The notes below the pieces were generated by a model. That model made no database searches and was not told the origin of the DNA. It saw only the letters and a program-made list of their open reading frames with translations. From positions 248,001-312,000 of the forward strand of contig NZ_CP071321.1 in assembly GCF_017309585.1 (NCBI RefSeq): DNA of 64,000 nt, read 5' to 3'. Each line of letters opens with the position of its first letter. Positions within the stretch are counted from its first letter, which is position 1. Of this stretch, positions 32,665 through 41,041 are shown piece by piece. The DNA comes from Nitrogeniibacter aestuarii (GTDB taxonomy: Bacteria > Pseudomonadota > Gammaproteobacteria > Burkholderiales > Rhodocyclaceae). The translations under genes were made by a program, and so were the position numbers.

Positions 32665-34284
32665 ATGTTCGACAAGATTTCGATGAAACGCTTCGTCATC
32701 GCCATCGGCCTCATCGTGCTGGTACTGGTGGCGACGGTGGGTGGCCTGGGTCAGTTGAGTATCAATGGCGTCGCCCGTGACGCCGAGCGGATGGGGCTGG
32801 GCAAGGACCTGGTGGCCGATGTCCTGCCCTCGCCGCTGTTTCTGGTCGAAGCCCAACTCACCGCGCATGAGGCGGCGCGTGCGCCGCAAAGCCAGGTGGC
32901 CGCCCGGGTGGACGATCTCAAGCGCCTGCGCGCCGAGTACGAGGCGCGCAATCAGTACTGGGCGGCCCGCGAACTGCCTGATCACGTGAAGTCCGGCCTG
33001 CTGGGCGAGCAACGCACGCAGGGCGAGTCGTACTGGACGGAAATGGAATCGGTGTTCGTGCCGGCGCTCAAGCGCGGTGATGCTGACCAGGTGGAGGCAT
33101 CGCTGGGGCGTCTGGAAGCCCTGTTCCGGGCGCACCGGGCCGGCGCCAGCAATACGGCCACGGCGGCCTCGGCCTTTGCCAGCGACGCGCTGACCGGACT
33201 CAATGACGATACGGCCCGGATGGGCTGGATTCTCAGCGCGGTCGGTTTCGGGGGCATGGGGGTGATCGTGGTGTTGATGATCTTGCTGCTCGGGCAGCTC
33301 AGGCAGCGCCTTGGCGGCGAGCCCTCCCAGGCACTCGAGGCTGCCCACCGTATTTCCCAGGGTGATCTCACTTTTGCGCTGGATGCCCGTGCGCCCGGGG
33401 TGATCGGTGCGCTCGAGGCCATGCGCCAGTCCCTGCGGGACATCACCGGGGTGATTGCCAACAATGCCACCTCGGTCGGCACCATCGCGCCGGAGCTGCG
33501 TGACCGAGCCAACGCGGCGCGCAATTCGGTGGCGCAGCAGATGGAAAGCACCAGCGAAATCGCCGCGGCGGCGGAGGAGCTGTCCGCCTCGGTGACCTGT
33601 GTGTCCGAGAACGCGGCCGAGGCGCGCAAACTGGCCGATGTGGCCGGCGTGGCGGCGCATGAAGGGGTGGCGATGATTCGCTCGACCGTGGACCACATGC
33701 GCACGGTCGCGAGCACGATTTCCGATTCGGTGGAAACGGTGCGGGTGCTCGGTGAGCAGTCGGGCGAGATTTCGCGCATCGTTCAGGTGATCCGCGAGAT
33801 CGCCGACCAGACCAATCTGCTGGCACTCAATGCGGCCATCGAGGCGGCACGCGCCGGTGAGCAGGGCCGTGGCTTTGCGGTGGTGGCGGACGAAGTGCGC
33901 AAACTCGCCGAGCGCACTGCCCAGTCCACCGAGGAAATCTCGGCAACGGTCGATCGCATCCAGCGAGGCACCGGGCAGGTGACGAGCAGCATTGAAGGTG
34001 CAGCGAGCGCGGCGGACACCACCGCCTCCGAAGGCCAGAGCGCGGCCGCTGCCATGGCGCGGATCGAATCGTCGGTCAGCGGTGTGGTGGCCGCGATCCA
34101 GGAAATCGCCGAGGCCGTCGCCGAGCAAACCCAGACGGCCAGACTCGTGGCCGGTGGCGTCGAGCGCATCGCCCAGAGCACCCAGGGGGCGGTCCAGCGC
34201 TCGCAGCGCAATGCCGATGAAGCCGGAGCGCTGGTGCGCGTGAGCGAAGCCCTGCGCGAGACGGTAGCGCGCTTTCAGTCCTGA
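32665..34284 (+). CDS. Methyl-accepting chemotaxis protein
   Basis: A 539-residue chemoreceptor with a transmembrane helix at about 7-27, a roughly 165-residue periplasmic sensor, a second helix (about 194-215), a HAMP-like region and the signalling hairpin. The tip contains IREIADQTNLLALNAAIEAARAGEQGRGFAVVADEVRKLAERT. The sensor region is helical, of the four-helix-bundle type. No che genes lie nearby, so it feeds a distant chemotaxis array. The start at 32665 follows AAGGAAAA. Upstream, 32382-32664 holds no gene I can support. Confidence 0.92.
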   Translation: MFDKISMKRFVIAIGLIVLVLVATVGGLGQLSINGVARDAERMGLGKDLVADVLPSPLFLVEAQLTAHEAARAPQSQVAARVDDLKRLRAEYEARNQYWAARELPDHVKSGLLGEQRTQGESYWTEMESVFVPALKRGDADQVEASLGRLEALFRAHRAGASNTATAASAFASDALTGLNDDTARMGWILSAVGFGGMGVIVVLMILLLGQLRQRLGGEPSQALEAAHRISQGDLTFALDARAPGVIGALEAMRQSLRDITGVIANNATSVGTIAPELRDRANAARNSVAQQMESTSEIAAAAEELSASVTCVSENAAEARKLADVAGVAAHEGVAMIRSTVDHMRTVASTISDSVETVRVLGEQSGEISRIVQVIREIADQTNLLALNAAIEAARAGEQGRGFAVVADEVRKLAERTAQSTEEISATVDRIQRGTGQVTSSIEGAASAADTTASEGQSAAAAMARIESSVSGVVAAIQEIAEAVAEQTQTARLVAGGVERIAQSTQGAVQRSQRNADEAGALVRVSEALRETVARFQS

Positions 34285-34296
34285 CCCTTTTTGAAT

Positions 34297-34326
34297 CATC
34301 ATGCGGCAGGGAACTGCCGCATGATG
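34297..34326 (+). repeat. 13-bp perfect hairpin with GGAA tetraloop
   Basis: Arms 34297-34309 and 34314-34326 pair perfectly around GGAA, a GNRA-class loop on the + strand RNA. It lies just after the chemoreceptor stop and before the gsp gene. No T-run follows, so it is more likely an mRNA 3'-end stabiliser or processing element than a terminator. Confidence 0.55.
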
Positions 34327-34400
34327 GCAAGGTCGATACCTCGCCGTCTTCGCGGCGCCGCGACGCACCGGTTGTGCGTGGCTCAGGTGAGGGTTCGACC

Positions 34401-36287
34401 TTGACCGATTCAACTTCCACGGCCGCCGAGCCCTTCGGCGCCATCCTCGGGACCACGCACGGCGGCGTGACCGCCCATTCGAGCGATTACGAGAGCGCTG
34501 ATCCGCTCGATCATCCCGATCACGACAGCTATCGCCATTTCATCGATGGCGAGTACATGGGTTACAAGTGGCAATGCGTGGAGTTTGCGCGCCGCTGGCT
34601 GTATTTGAACCATGGTGTGGTGTTCGACGATGTCCCCATGGCGTACGACATCTTCCGCCTGCGTTCGCTGCGGCGGGTCGGCGATGAGCAGCGCCTGCCC
34701 CTGCAGGCATTTCACAATGGCGCCGTGCGCCACCCCCAGCCCGGCTGCCTGCTGATCTGGAACGAGGGCGGCGAATTCCACGTGACCGGGCATGTGGCCA
34801 TCGTGATCGAGGTGCTGCCCGATCGGGTGCGCATCGCGGAACAGAACGTGCACCACTCCCCGTGGCCGGCGGGGCAGTCCTGGTCCCGAGAGCTGCCGGC
34901 CCGCATCGATGCCGAGGGGGGCTACTGGATTCAGGCCACCTTGCCCGGCGCCAGCATCCTCGGATGGATGCTGCAGACCGATGACACCGACCATGCCGTT
35001 CCGCTCGAACAGACCGATCCGGCGCTGTTCGACATCGGTGTCGCCGGGGTGGTGGACGCGGGGCAGCACGCCCGCCCGTGGCTGGACCTTGCCCGCGAGG
35101 ACGAGGCTGCCTTCGTGGCGGCCATGGCGGGTCACCGACTGACCACGGACGTGGCGGACCAGTACCGCTACTTCCGCCTCTCGGAGACCGCGCTCGACGA
35201 ATTGCGCCGTGCCACCGACGAACTGCACGCCATGTTCATGCACGCCACCCAGGTGGTGCTCAATGACGACAAACTGCTGGCCCTGTTCAACATCCCGGAG
35301 GTGCTGTGGCCGCGCCTGCGAGTGAGCTGGGAGCGCCGGCGGGGGCAGATGATCACCGGTCGTTTCGACTTTTCGGTCTCGCATCGAGGCGTGAAGGTGT
35401 ACGAATACAACGCCGATTCGGCCTCCTGCCACATGGAAACCGGGCGTGTGCAGGGTAAATGGGCCGCGCATTTCGGCTGCGACGACGGGCGCGATCCGGG
35501 CGACGACCTGTTCGATGCCCTGGTCAAGGCCTGGCGGGACGCGGGTGTGGATGATGTGCTGCACATCATGTACGACGCCGACATGGAAGAGGCCTACCAC
35601 GCCCGCTTCATCAGATCGGCCGCCGAGGCGGCGGGCATCGAGTGCCGCATGATCCGTGGCGTCGCCGGTCTGGGCTGGAATGCCGCGGGCGAGGTGATCG
35701 ACCCGCAAGGTCACCCCATCCGCTGGGTGTGGAAGACCTGGTCCTGGGAAACCGCGCTCGATCAGCTGCGCGATGAATGCATCGAGGACGACCGGGTGCC
35801 CATCGCGCTCGGGCCGGAGGGGGCTCGCCGTGCGCCCCGGCTCGCGGATGTGCTGTTGCGGCGCGATGTGGTGGTGTTCGAGCCGCTATGGACGCTCATC
35901 CCCAGCAACAAGGCGATCCTGCCGATCCTGTGGTCGATCTTCCCCAATCACCCCTATCTGCTGGACTCGCGTTTCGAGCCGGCGCCGGATTTCGGTGAAG
36001 GCGGATACGTGGTCAAGCCCATCGTCGGGCGCTGCGGGGCCAATATCAGCATCTACAGCGCGGACGATACCTTGCTGACCGAGACCGACGGCAAGTTCGA
36101 CGATCGGGCGCAGATCTACCAGGCCTACTTCGGCCTGCCCAACATCGAAGGGCTCAACGTGCAGGTGTGCACCTTCTCCGTCGATGGCATGTACGGCGGT
36201 GCCTGCGTGCGGGTCGATCCGTCCCTGGTGATCACCACGGACAGCGATCTGCTGCCCTTGCGGGTGGTGCCCGATCGGTCGCTCTGA
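34401..36287 (+). CDS. gsp: Bifunctional glutathionylspermidine synthetase/amidase
   Basis: A 628-residue two-domain enzyme closely resembling E. coli GspSA. The N-terminal CHAP amidase domain has the nucleophile C59 (YKWQCVEFARRWLYL) and a catalytic His (GHVAIV). The C-terminal ATP-grasp-like synthetase has ITGRFDF, YEYNADSASC, WKTWSWETA and VFEPLWTLIPSNKAILPILWSI. It couples glutathione to spermidine with ATP, and hydrolyses the product. With the TTG start at 34401 the amidase Cys falls on residue 59 as in E. coli. A GTG at 34374 would add nine residues. Confidence 0.93.
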   Translation: MTDSTSTAAEPFGAILGTTHGGVTAHSSDYESADPLDHPDHDSYRHFIDGEYMGYKWQCVEFARRWLYLNHGVVFDDVPMAYDIFRLRSLRRVGDEQRLPLQAFHNGAVRHPQPGCLLIWNEGGEFHVTGHVAIVIEVLPDRVRIAEQNVHHSPWPAGQSWSRELPARIDAEGGYWIQATLPGASILGWMLQTDDTDHAVPLEQTDPALFDIGVAGVVDAGQHARPWLDLAREDEAAFVAAMAGHRLTTDVADQYRYFRLSETALDELRRATDELHAMFMHATQVVLNDDKLLALFNIPEVLWPRLRVSWERRRGQMITGRFDFSVSHRGVKVYEYNADSASCHMETGRVQGKWAAHFGCDDGRDPGDDLFDALVKAWRDAGVDDVLHIMYDADMEEAYHARFIRSAAEAAGIECRMIRGVAGLGWNAAGEVIDPQGHPIRWVWKTWSWETALDQLRDECIEDDRVPIALGPEGARRAPRLADVLLRRDVVVFEPLWTLIPSNKAILPILWSIFPNHPYLLDSRFEPAPDFGEGGYVVKPIVGRCGANISIYSADDTLLTETDGKFDDRAQIYQAYFGLPNIEGLNVQVCTFSVDGMYGGACVRVDPSLVITTDSDLLPLRVVPDRSL

Positions 36288-36293
36288 GCCGCG

Positions 36294-37115
36294 TCACACG
36301 CGTTGGCGGCCGAGCCATTCGCGAGGGGAGCAGGCCAGATGCGCGCGAAAAGCGCGGCCGAGTGCCGTGGCGCTGCCATAGCCCACCTCGTTGGCCACCA
36401 CGCTCACGGGCTTGCCCCGGCGCAACAGCGTGCAGGCCACCCCGGTGCGCCAGCGGGACAGGAATTGCCCCGGCGGCTCGCCGACCACCGCATGGAAATG
36501 AGCGGCAAACCGGGCCCGTGACATGCCCGCCGCACTGGCCATGGTCTCCAGCCCCCAGGGCGAGGCCGGTGACTCGTGGACCGCGGTGATGGCCTTGGCC
36601 AGACGCGGATCCGACAAGCCGGCCAACAAGCCGGTGTGCATCTGCCCTTCGTCCATCAGATGGCGCAGCAACTGGATCAGCACGATCTCGAAGAGCCGGT
36701 CCGCCGCCGCCTGCCAGCCGCAGTGTGCGCCGGTGGCCTCATCGATCAGCAGATCGAGTGTGGCGCTGATCGAGGGCACCGCTAAGAGCGGCCGGGTGAT
36801 GACCCGTGGCAGTGCCCGCACCAGCGGGTTGAGTTCGCCCTGACCCAGACCCACGGTGGCGCAGAACAGGTCGGTGTGGCAGTCGTCCGTCGAGACGAAG
36901 ACATGCCGGGCTTGCGCGGGATAGAAGATCAAGGTGGGTTCCGACACCGTCCAGCTGTCGTGCACGTCCGAGCGCACATGGATCGAGCCGGCCCTGAGGA
37001 CGTGCAGATACCCGGTGGCCTCGGTGTAGGCCTGTTCACGACAGAAACGGCCCGCGTGAATGAGGCGGGCCTCGACAGGGTAGTGGCGGAGAAGGGCGGC
37101 CAGTCGGTCGAGCAT
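36294..37115 (-). CDS. AraC-family transcriptional regulator (cupin type)
   Basis: A 273-residue regulator with an N-terminal cupin-like sensor (RLIHAGRFCREQ...GYLHVLRAGSI) and two C-terminal AraC helix-turn-helix motifs (LETMASAAGMSRARFAAHFH and VSVVANEVGYGSATALGRAF). Members of this cupin subgroup often control a divergent oxidoreductase gene, here the AhpD-like gene. The start at 37115 removes a long unlikely N-terminal extension. It is convergent with gsp at a 6-bp distance. Confidence 0.9.
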   Translation of the reverse strand: MLDRLAALLRHYPVEARLIHAGRFCREQAYTEATGYLHVLRAGSIHVRSDVHDSWTVSEPTLIFYPAQARHVFVSTDDCHTDLFCATVGLGQGELNPLVRALPRVITRPLLAVPSISATLDLLIDEATGAHCGWQAAADRLFEIVLIQLLRHLMDEGQMHTGLLAGLSDPRLAKAITAVHESPASPWGLETMASAAGMSRARFAAHFHAVVGEPPGQFLSRWRTGVACTLLRRGKPVSVVANEVGYGSATALGRAFRAHLACSPREWLGRQRV

Positions 37116-37224
37116 GATGAGACTATAGGTTGAATATTTGAGATGTAAAGGCGTCTTTAGTCCTGCCTGTGTCGCCATCATGGGGTCCGTGCACTCTTGC
37201 ACGCCACCACTGATGGAGAACACC

Positions 37225-37758
37225 ATGCCCATGATTGAACCCCTGGCTCCTGCCGCGACCGATGCGGCCACGCGCCAGACCCTGGATGCCGTGCGCGGCA
37301 AGCTGGGGATGATTCCCAACCTCTTTTCCACCCTGGCCCATGCACCGGCCGCCCTCAACGGCTATCTCGCCTTGACCGATGCCCTGGGCAACGGTCGTCT
37401 CACAGCGGTTCAGCGGGAAATCGTCGCCCTGGCCGTGGGGCAGTCGAACGCCTGCCACTACTGCCTGAGCGCACACACCATGCTGGCCCGGCACGCCGGG
37501 CTGGACGAAGCCGGTACCGCCCTGGCACGACAGGGACGTGGCGCCTCGACGCTCGACGACGCGATCGCCCGCTTTGCCCGTCAGGTGGTCGAAGCACGCG
37601 GTCGTCTGTCACCCGGTGATCTGGGCGCGCTGCGCCGCGACGGACTCGACGATGCGCTGATGATCGAAGTGCTGGCCCATGTGGCACTCAATGTGCTGAC
37701 CAACTACACCAACCACATTGCCGGCACGGACGTGGACTTTCCGTCCGTGGCCGTGTGA
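37225..37758 (+). CDS. Carboxymuconolactone decarboxylase / AhpD-like protein
   Basis: A 177-residue helical protein with the AhpD-type redox motif CHYC in SNACHYCLSAHTMLAR, preceded by TAVQREIVALAVG. This CxxC with a downstream His defines alkylhydroperoxidase-like CMD proteins, which reduce peroxides or act on carbonyl substrates. The start at 37225 follows TGGAGA. It lies opposite the AraC regulator across a 109-bp gap and 19 bp before the cytochrome P460 gene, suggesting an inducible stress operon. Confidence 0.88.
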   Translation: MPMIEPLAPAATDAATRQTLDAVRGKLGMIPNLFSTLAHAPAALNGYLALTDALGNGRLTAVQREIVALAVGQSNACHYCLSAHTMLARHAGLDEAGTALARQGRGASTLDDAIARFARQVVEARGRLSPGDLGALRRDGLDDALMIEVLAHVALNVLTNYTNHIAGTDVDFPSVAV

Positions 37759-37777
37759 TTCGAGCAAGGAGACGATC

Positions 37778-38374
37778 ATGAAAGCCAATCTTCTGATTCA
37801 CGGCGCGGTGGCGCTGTCGGTGGCCTTGTCGGGCATGGCGGTGGCAACGCATGCATTCGCCGCCGGTGGCGGCGACTATGGCGCAACGTGGACGTCGGAC
37901 GGCAAACTCGAGTTGCCCAAGGACTTTCACTCCTGGGTGTTTCTCGGCGCGCCCCTGACGCCCCATGCGCTCAATGGTGGTGCGGCCGGATTTCCCGAGT
38001 ATCACAATGTCTACGTCCATCCGGCGGCCTACAAGGCCTATCGCCAGAGCGGGCGTTGGCCGGAAGGCACGGTGCTGCTCAAGGAGTTGCAGCTGACGCG
38101 TGAGGCCCGTCATGCGGACGGCTCCAGCGACGAGGCGTCGGGGCGGGGCTACTTTCCCGCGCAACTGAACGGCATCGACATTTCGGTGAAAGATAGCCAG
38201 CGCTTTGCGGGCACCTCCGGCTGGGGCTTTTTCAACTTTGGCCATCATGCGCCGCCCTATGCCAAACTCGCCGAGCCGGCGCCGAAAGATGCCTGCGCCG
38301 GCTGTCATGAGGCCAACGCGACGGAAGACATGGTGTTCACCAAGTTCTATGCCCCCATCCTCAATGCAAAGTGA
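37778..38374 (+). CDS. Cytochrome P460 family protein
   Basis: A 198-residue exported c-type heme protein. It has a signal peptide (to about residue 32) and a P460-like beta domain with LPKDFHSWVFLGAPLTP and PEYHNVYVHPAAYKAYRQSGRWPEGTVLLKEL. Heme attaches at CAGCH (173-177) near the C-terminus. Classical P460 enzymes have a Lys-heme crosslink and oxidise hydroxylamine; other members (cytochrome c'-beta) bind NO. Which applies here cannot be told without structure. Its last 11 bp overlap the next gene. Confidence 0.88.
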   Translation: MKANLLIHGAVALSVALSGMAVATHAFAAGGGDYGATWTSDGKLELPKDFHSWVFLGAPLTPHALNGGAAGFPEYHNVYVHPAAYKAYRQSGRWPEGTVLLKELQLTREARHADGSSDEASGRGYFPAQLNGIDISVKDSQRFAGTSGWGFFNFGHHAPPYAKLAEPAPKDACAGCHEANATEDMVFTKFYAPILNAK

Positions 38375-38996
38375 CAGCGACCGCGAGCCTGCCGAGGGCA
38401 CGCTCGCGGACGCCCATGCCCTATACGCCCGGGTGCGTGCGTGTCGTCAATGCGAACCGCAGCTGCCCCTGGGCGCGCGGCCGATCATGCAGGTTGATCC
38501 GGCCGCGCGTTTACTGATTGCAGGGCAGGCGCCGGGGCGAAAGGCGCATGCCTCGGGCGTCCCCTTCGATGATGCCAGCGGCGTCCGCTTGCGGGCATGG
38601 CTGGGGCTGACGCGGGACGAGTTCTACGATCCGGCGCGCGTGGCCATCGTGCCGATGGGTCTGTGCTACCCGGGGCAGGCGGCCTCGGGAGACGCGCCGC
38701 CGCGAACCGAATGCGCGGCCCACTGGCGCAGCGCACTGCTCGACACCTTGAGTGCAGTGCACATGACCTTGTTGATTGGTGCGTATGCGCAGACCTGGCA
38801 TCTGCCCGAAGACCGGCGTTCGGTCACCGAACGGGTGTCCGACTGGCAGGCGGGTTGGCCGACCGTCGTCTGTCTGCCTCATCCCAGCCCGAGAAACCAG
38901 GGCTGGTGTTCGCGCCACCCATGGTTCGAGTCGTCGTTCCTGCCCGTGCTACGGGCCCGCATCGCCGAGGTGCTCGATCTGCCCCACGCGCGCTGA
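38364..38996 (+). CDS. Uracil-DNA glycosylase family protein
   Basis: A 210-residue protein with a UDG-superfamily layout: an N-terminal CxxC (RACRQCEPQLPLG), motif A-like LLIAGQAPGRKAHASGVPF, and a C-terminal HPSPRNQGW loop with the catalytic His. Family 4/5 enzymes use four cysteines for an Fe-S cluster; here CxxC is clear but the other pair is not in the usual place. It probably excises uracil or a related base, or is a divergent member of unknown substrate. It starts inside the P460 gene, an odd partner for a secreted heme protein. Confidence 0.82.
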   Translation: MQSDSDREPAEGTLADAHALYARVRACRQCEPQLPLGARPIMQVDPAARLLIAGQAPGRKAHASGVPFDDASGVRLRAWLGLTRDEFYDPARVAIVPMGLCYPGQAASGDAPPRTECAAHWRSALLDTLSAVHMTLLIGAYAQTWHLPEDRRSVTERVSDWQAGWPTVVCLPHPSPRNQGWCSRHPWFESSFLPVLRARIAEVLDLPHAR

Positions 38997-39060
38997 GGCG
39001 CGAAGGCAGGGGGCGTCTCTGGTACAGTCCCGGTCGAACTGTTGATCGAGAGGTCCCGAG

Positions 39061-39510
39061 ATGCTCCGCCGCCATTTTTTCCGTCATGCCCTGGGGTTGG
39101 CGTTGATGCCTGCCGGTGCCGCGCTGTTGTCGGCCTGCAGCAAGTTTGACCCGATGCCGCTCAAGGACGGCGAGTCTGAATGCCCGGTCTGCAGGATGAA
39201 GATCACGGCCCGGCCGTTTGCCGCCCAGATCCGTGACAAGGCAGGCACTTACCATTTCTTTGATGACTTCGGCTGCGCGGTTCACTGGATCAAGGCGCAG
39301 CAAGTGCCGGAGCACGAATTGACGTTCTGGATCATCGACTACAAGGGCGGCTACTGGATCGACGCAAGGCGCGCGGTGTACATGCAGGGGCCCGAAAGCC
39401 CGCATGGCTTCAACCTGGCCGCTTCGACCATTCCCAAAACCGGCGATCTGGACTACGACGCGGCCAAAGCGATCGCCCTGGCCAGACCCGCGCCGGTGCC
39501 GGTTCAGTAA
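39061..39510 (+). CDS. NosL-like copper-binding lipoprotein
   Basis: A 149-residue lipoprotein (lipobox LSAC at residues 23-26) with the NosL hallmark ECPVCRMKI, followed by FAAQIRDKAGTYHFFDDFGCAVHWI and WIIDYKGGYWIDARRAVYM. NosL binds Cu(I) and supplies nitrous oxide reductase. No nosRZDFY genes are here, so this is an orphan NosL, perhaps a general copper donor. The upstream gap of 64 bp holds a GAGAGG-type ribosome site. Confidence 0.88.
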   Translation: MLRRHFFRHALGLALMPAGAALLSACSKFDPMPLKDGESECPVCRMKITARPFAAQIRDKAGTYHFFDDFGCAVHWIKAQQVPEHELTFWIIDYKGGYWIDARRAVYMQGPESPHGFNLAASTIPKTGDLDYDAAKAIALARPAPVPVQ

Positions 39511-40055
39511 CGGCCGAGCATCAGCGGCTGGCGGGCCAGCACGCGGTTGATCTCGCCGGCTGCGGTGGCCTTGTACACCGCCAGTACCTCGGCGACGTAG
39601 CGATGTCCGTGACCGCCTGAACACGGTGCCAGATAGCCCTGTGAGGCGGTGCGCCCTCGTGTCAGCGCCCCACGCTCGATGAACACCTGACGGGGCATGT
39701 CGACCGAATAGCCGGTCACTGGCGGAAACAGGGCTTCGCTGGCGCCCTCAAGCCACAGTCCGATGGAGCCGAGCCCGCCGTTGCGGTCGAGTGACGGGTG
39801 ATCGAGATCGTTGAATTGCACAATGATGGCATTGGCGCCGTCAGGGATGTCGCGCACGAACAGTGCCGGGCCGCGGTCGGCGCCGCCCTCGTTTGAGCAG
39901 ATGCCGGACTTCGGTATCTGCTGCCCGTTCCAGGTGGCGTCGGCAATTGACACGACCATGCCGGGCAGGTCGGCGGTTGTCGAGCGGTAAGCGCCGCCCG
40001 TGGTGCAGGCGGATAGCGATAAAGCCACCATGAACGGAAGGCTAAGGCGCAGCAC
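39504..40055 (-). CDS. Lipoprotein of unknown function, weakly PEBP-like
   Basis: A 183-residue lipoprotein (MLRLSLPFMVALSLSAC). Mature segments DIPDGANAIIVQFNDLDHPSL and YLAPCSGGHGHRYVAEVLAVYK recall the PEBP/RKIP motifs (DPD...; GPCPP.G.HRY), but the match is weak. Two further cysteines (ICSNE and APCSGG) may form a disulfide. It is convergent with the NosL gene and overlaps its 3' end by 7 bp. No function assigned. Confidence 0.72.
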   Translation of the reverse strand: MLRLSLPFMVALSLSACTTGGAYRSTTADLPGMVVSIADATWNGQQIPKSGICSNEGGADRGPALFVRDIPDGANAIIVQFNDLDHPSLDRNGGLGSIGLWLEGASEALFPPVTGYSVDMPRQVFIERGALTRGRTASQGYLAPCSGGHGHRYVAEVLAVYKATAAGEINRVLARQPLMLGRY

Positions 40056-40144
40056 GGGTATCCCCTGAGCATGATCTCGGACACAGTTTATGACGTTAGG
40101 GTTTTTGTGGCAAGGGCGTTAGTGCCCGCAAGACCGGGAAGAGC

Positions 40145-41035
40145 CTAGCCTCGTGCCGAAGCAATGGCCCGGGCGAGGGCGGCCGCAGCACTCGGGTGAT
40201 GGCGCAGGAAAAGTTCGGGTTCGATGAGTTCGATTTCCATGAGCCGCGGGCCTTCGTCGCTGGACACCATGTCCACCCGGGCGTAGCAAGGAGACTGGGG
40301 GCAGGCGGCCACGGCCTGGAGTGCCAGTTCGACCTCTGGCGGGGTGGGGTCGTGTGGATGAACCGTACCGCCGTGATCGTCCTGAACGCGAAAATCACCT
40401 GTTCGCGGCTGTTTTCGCACGCCGTGGGTGACCGCGCCGCCGATCACGATGACCGACACTTCGCCGCTGTGCTCGATGGCGCGCTGAAAGGGCTGGATCA
40501 GCATCCCTTCCCGGCGCAGGCAGTCCTGCAGCACAGGGGTTTCTGACTCTGCGGTAGCGCGATTTGCCCGCCAGGTGAGCCGTGCGGCGCCGCCGACGGC
40601 CGGCTTGATGACCACTTCGTCCCAGCCGGTATCGCCAAGTATGCCGCTCAGCGAGCCGCACGACCCGGCCTCGATGAATACGGTTGGGACCACCCGCACG
40701 CCCCTGGCTGACAGGTCGGCCAGGTAGTGTTTGTCCATGTTCCACTGCACCAGCGCCGCGTCGTTGATACAGCGCGCATGAGCACTCGCGGTATCGAGCC
40801 ACGGGCGAAACCGGTCGATGCAGTCGAAATAGTTCCAGGTCGAACGGAACACCAGGGTGTCGGTGTTGCGCCAGTTCATGAACGGGTCGTCCCAGGCCTG
40901 GCGCTCGGCGCGTAGGCCGATGGCGGCCAATGCGTCGATGAGCAGGCCTTCCTCAAGGGCGATCTGCTGCTCGTACCAGTGGCTCATGTCCAGATTGCGA
41001 TAGCGCATCTCGGTGAGGAGCGTGATATCGCACAT
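40145..41035 (-). CDS. ATP-grasp domain protein of unknown substrate
   Basis: A 296-residue protein with an ATP-grasp outline: NMDKHYLADLSARGVRVVPTVFI (lid and entry), EVVIKPAVGGAARLTW (ATP-binding Lys and Gly loop), GEVSVIVIGGAVTHGVRKQP, and YARVDMVSSDEGPRLMEIELIEPELFL (Mg-binding acidic residues). It resembles the RimK/glutathione-synthetase branch and the DcsG-like cyclo-ligases that join a carboxylate to an amine or hydroxylamine. It lies 6 bp downstream of the PHB depolymerase gene and so may be co-transcribed. No pathway partners are evident. Confidence 0.8.
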   Translation of the reverse strand: MCDITLLTEMRYRNLDMSHWYEQQIALEEGLLIDALAAIGLRAERQAWDDPFMNWRNTDTLVFRSTWNYFDCIDRFRPWLDTASAHARCINDAALVQWNMDKHYLADLSARGVRVVPTVFIEAGSCGSLSGILGDTGWDEVVIKPAVGGAARLTWRANRATAESETPVLQDCLRREGMLIQPFQRAIEHSGEVSVIVIGGAVTHGVRKQPRTGDFRVQDDHGGTVHPHDPTPPEVELALQAVAACPQSPCYARVDMVSSDEGPRLMEIELIEPELFLRHHPSAAAALARAIASARG

Positions 41036-41041
41036 GAGGGG

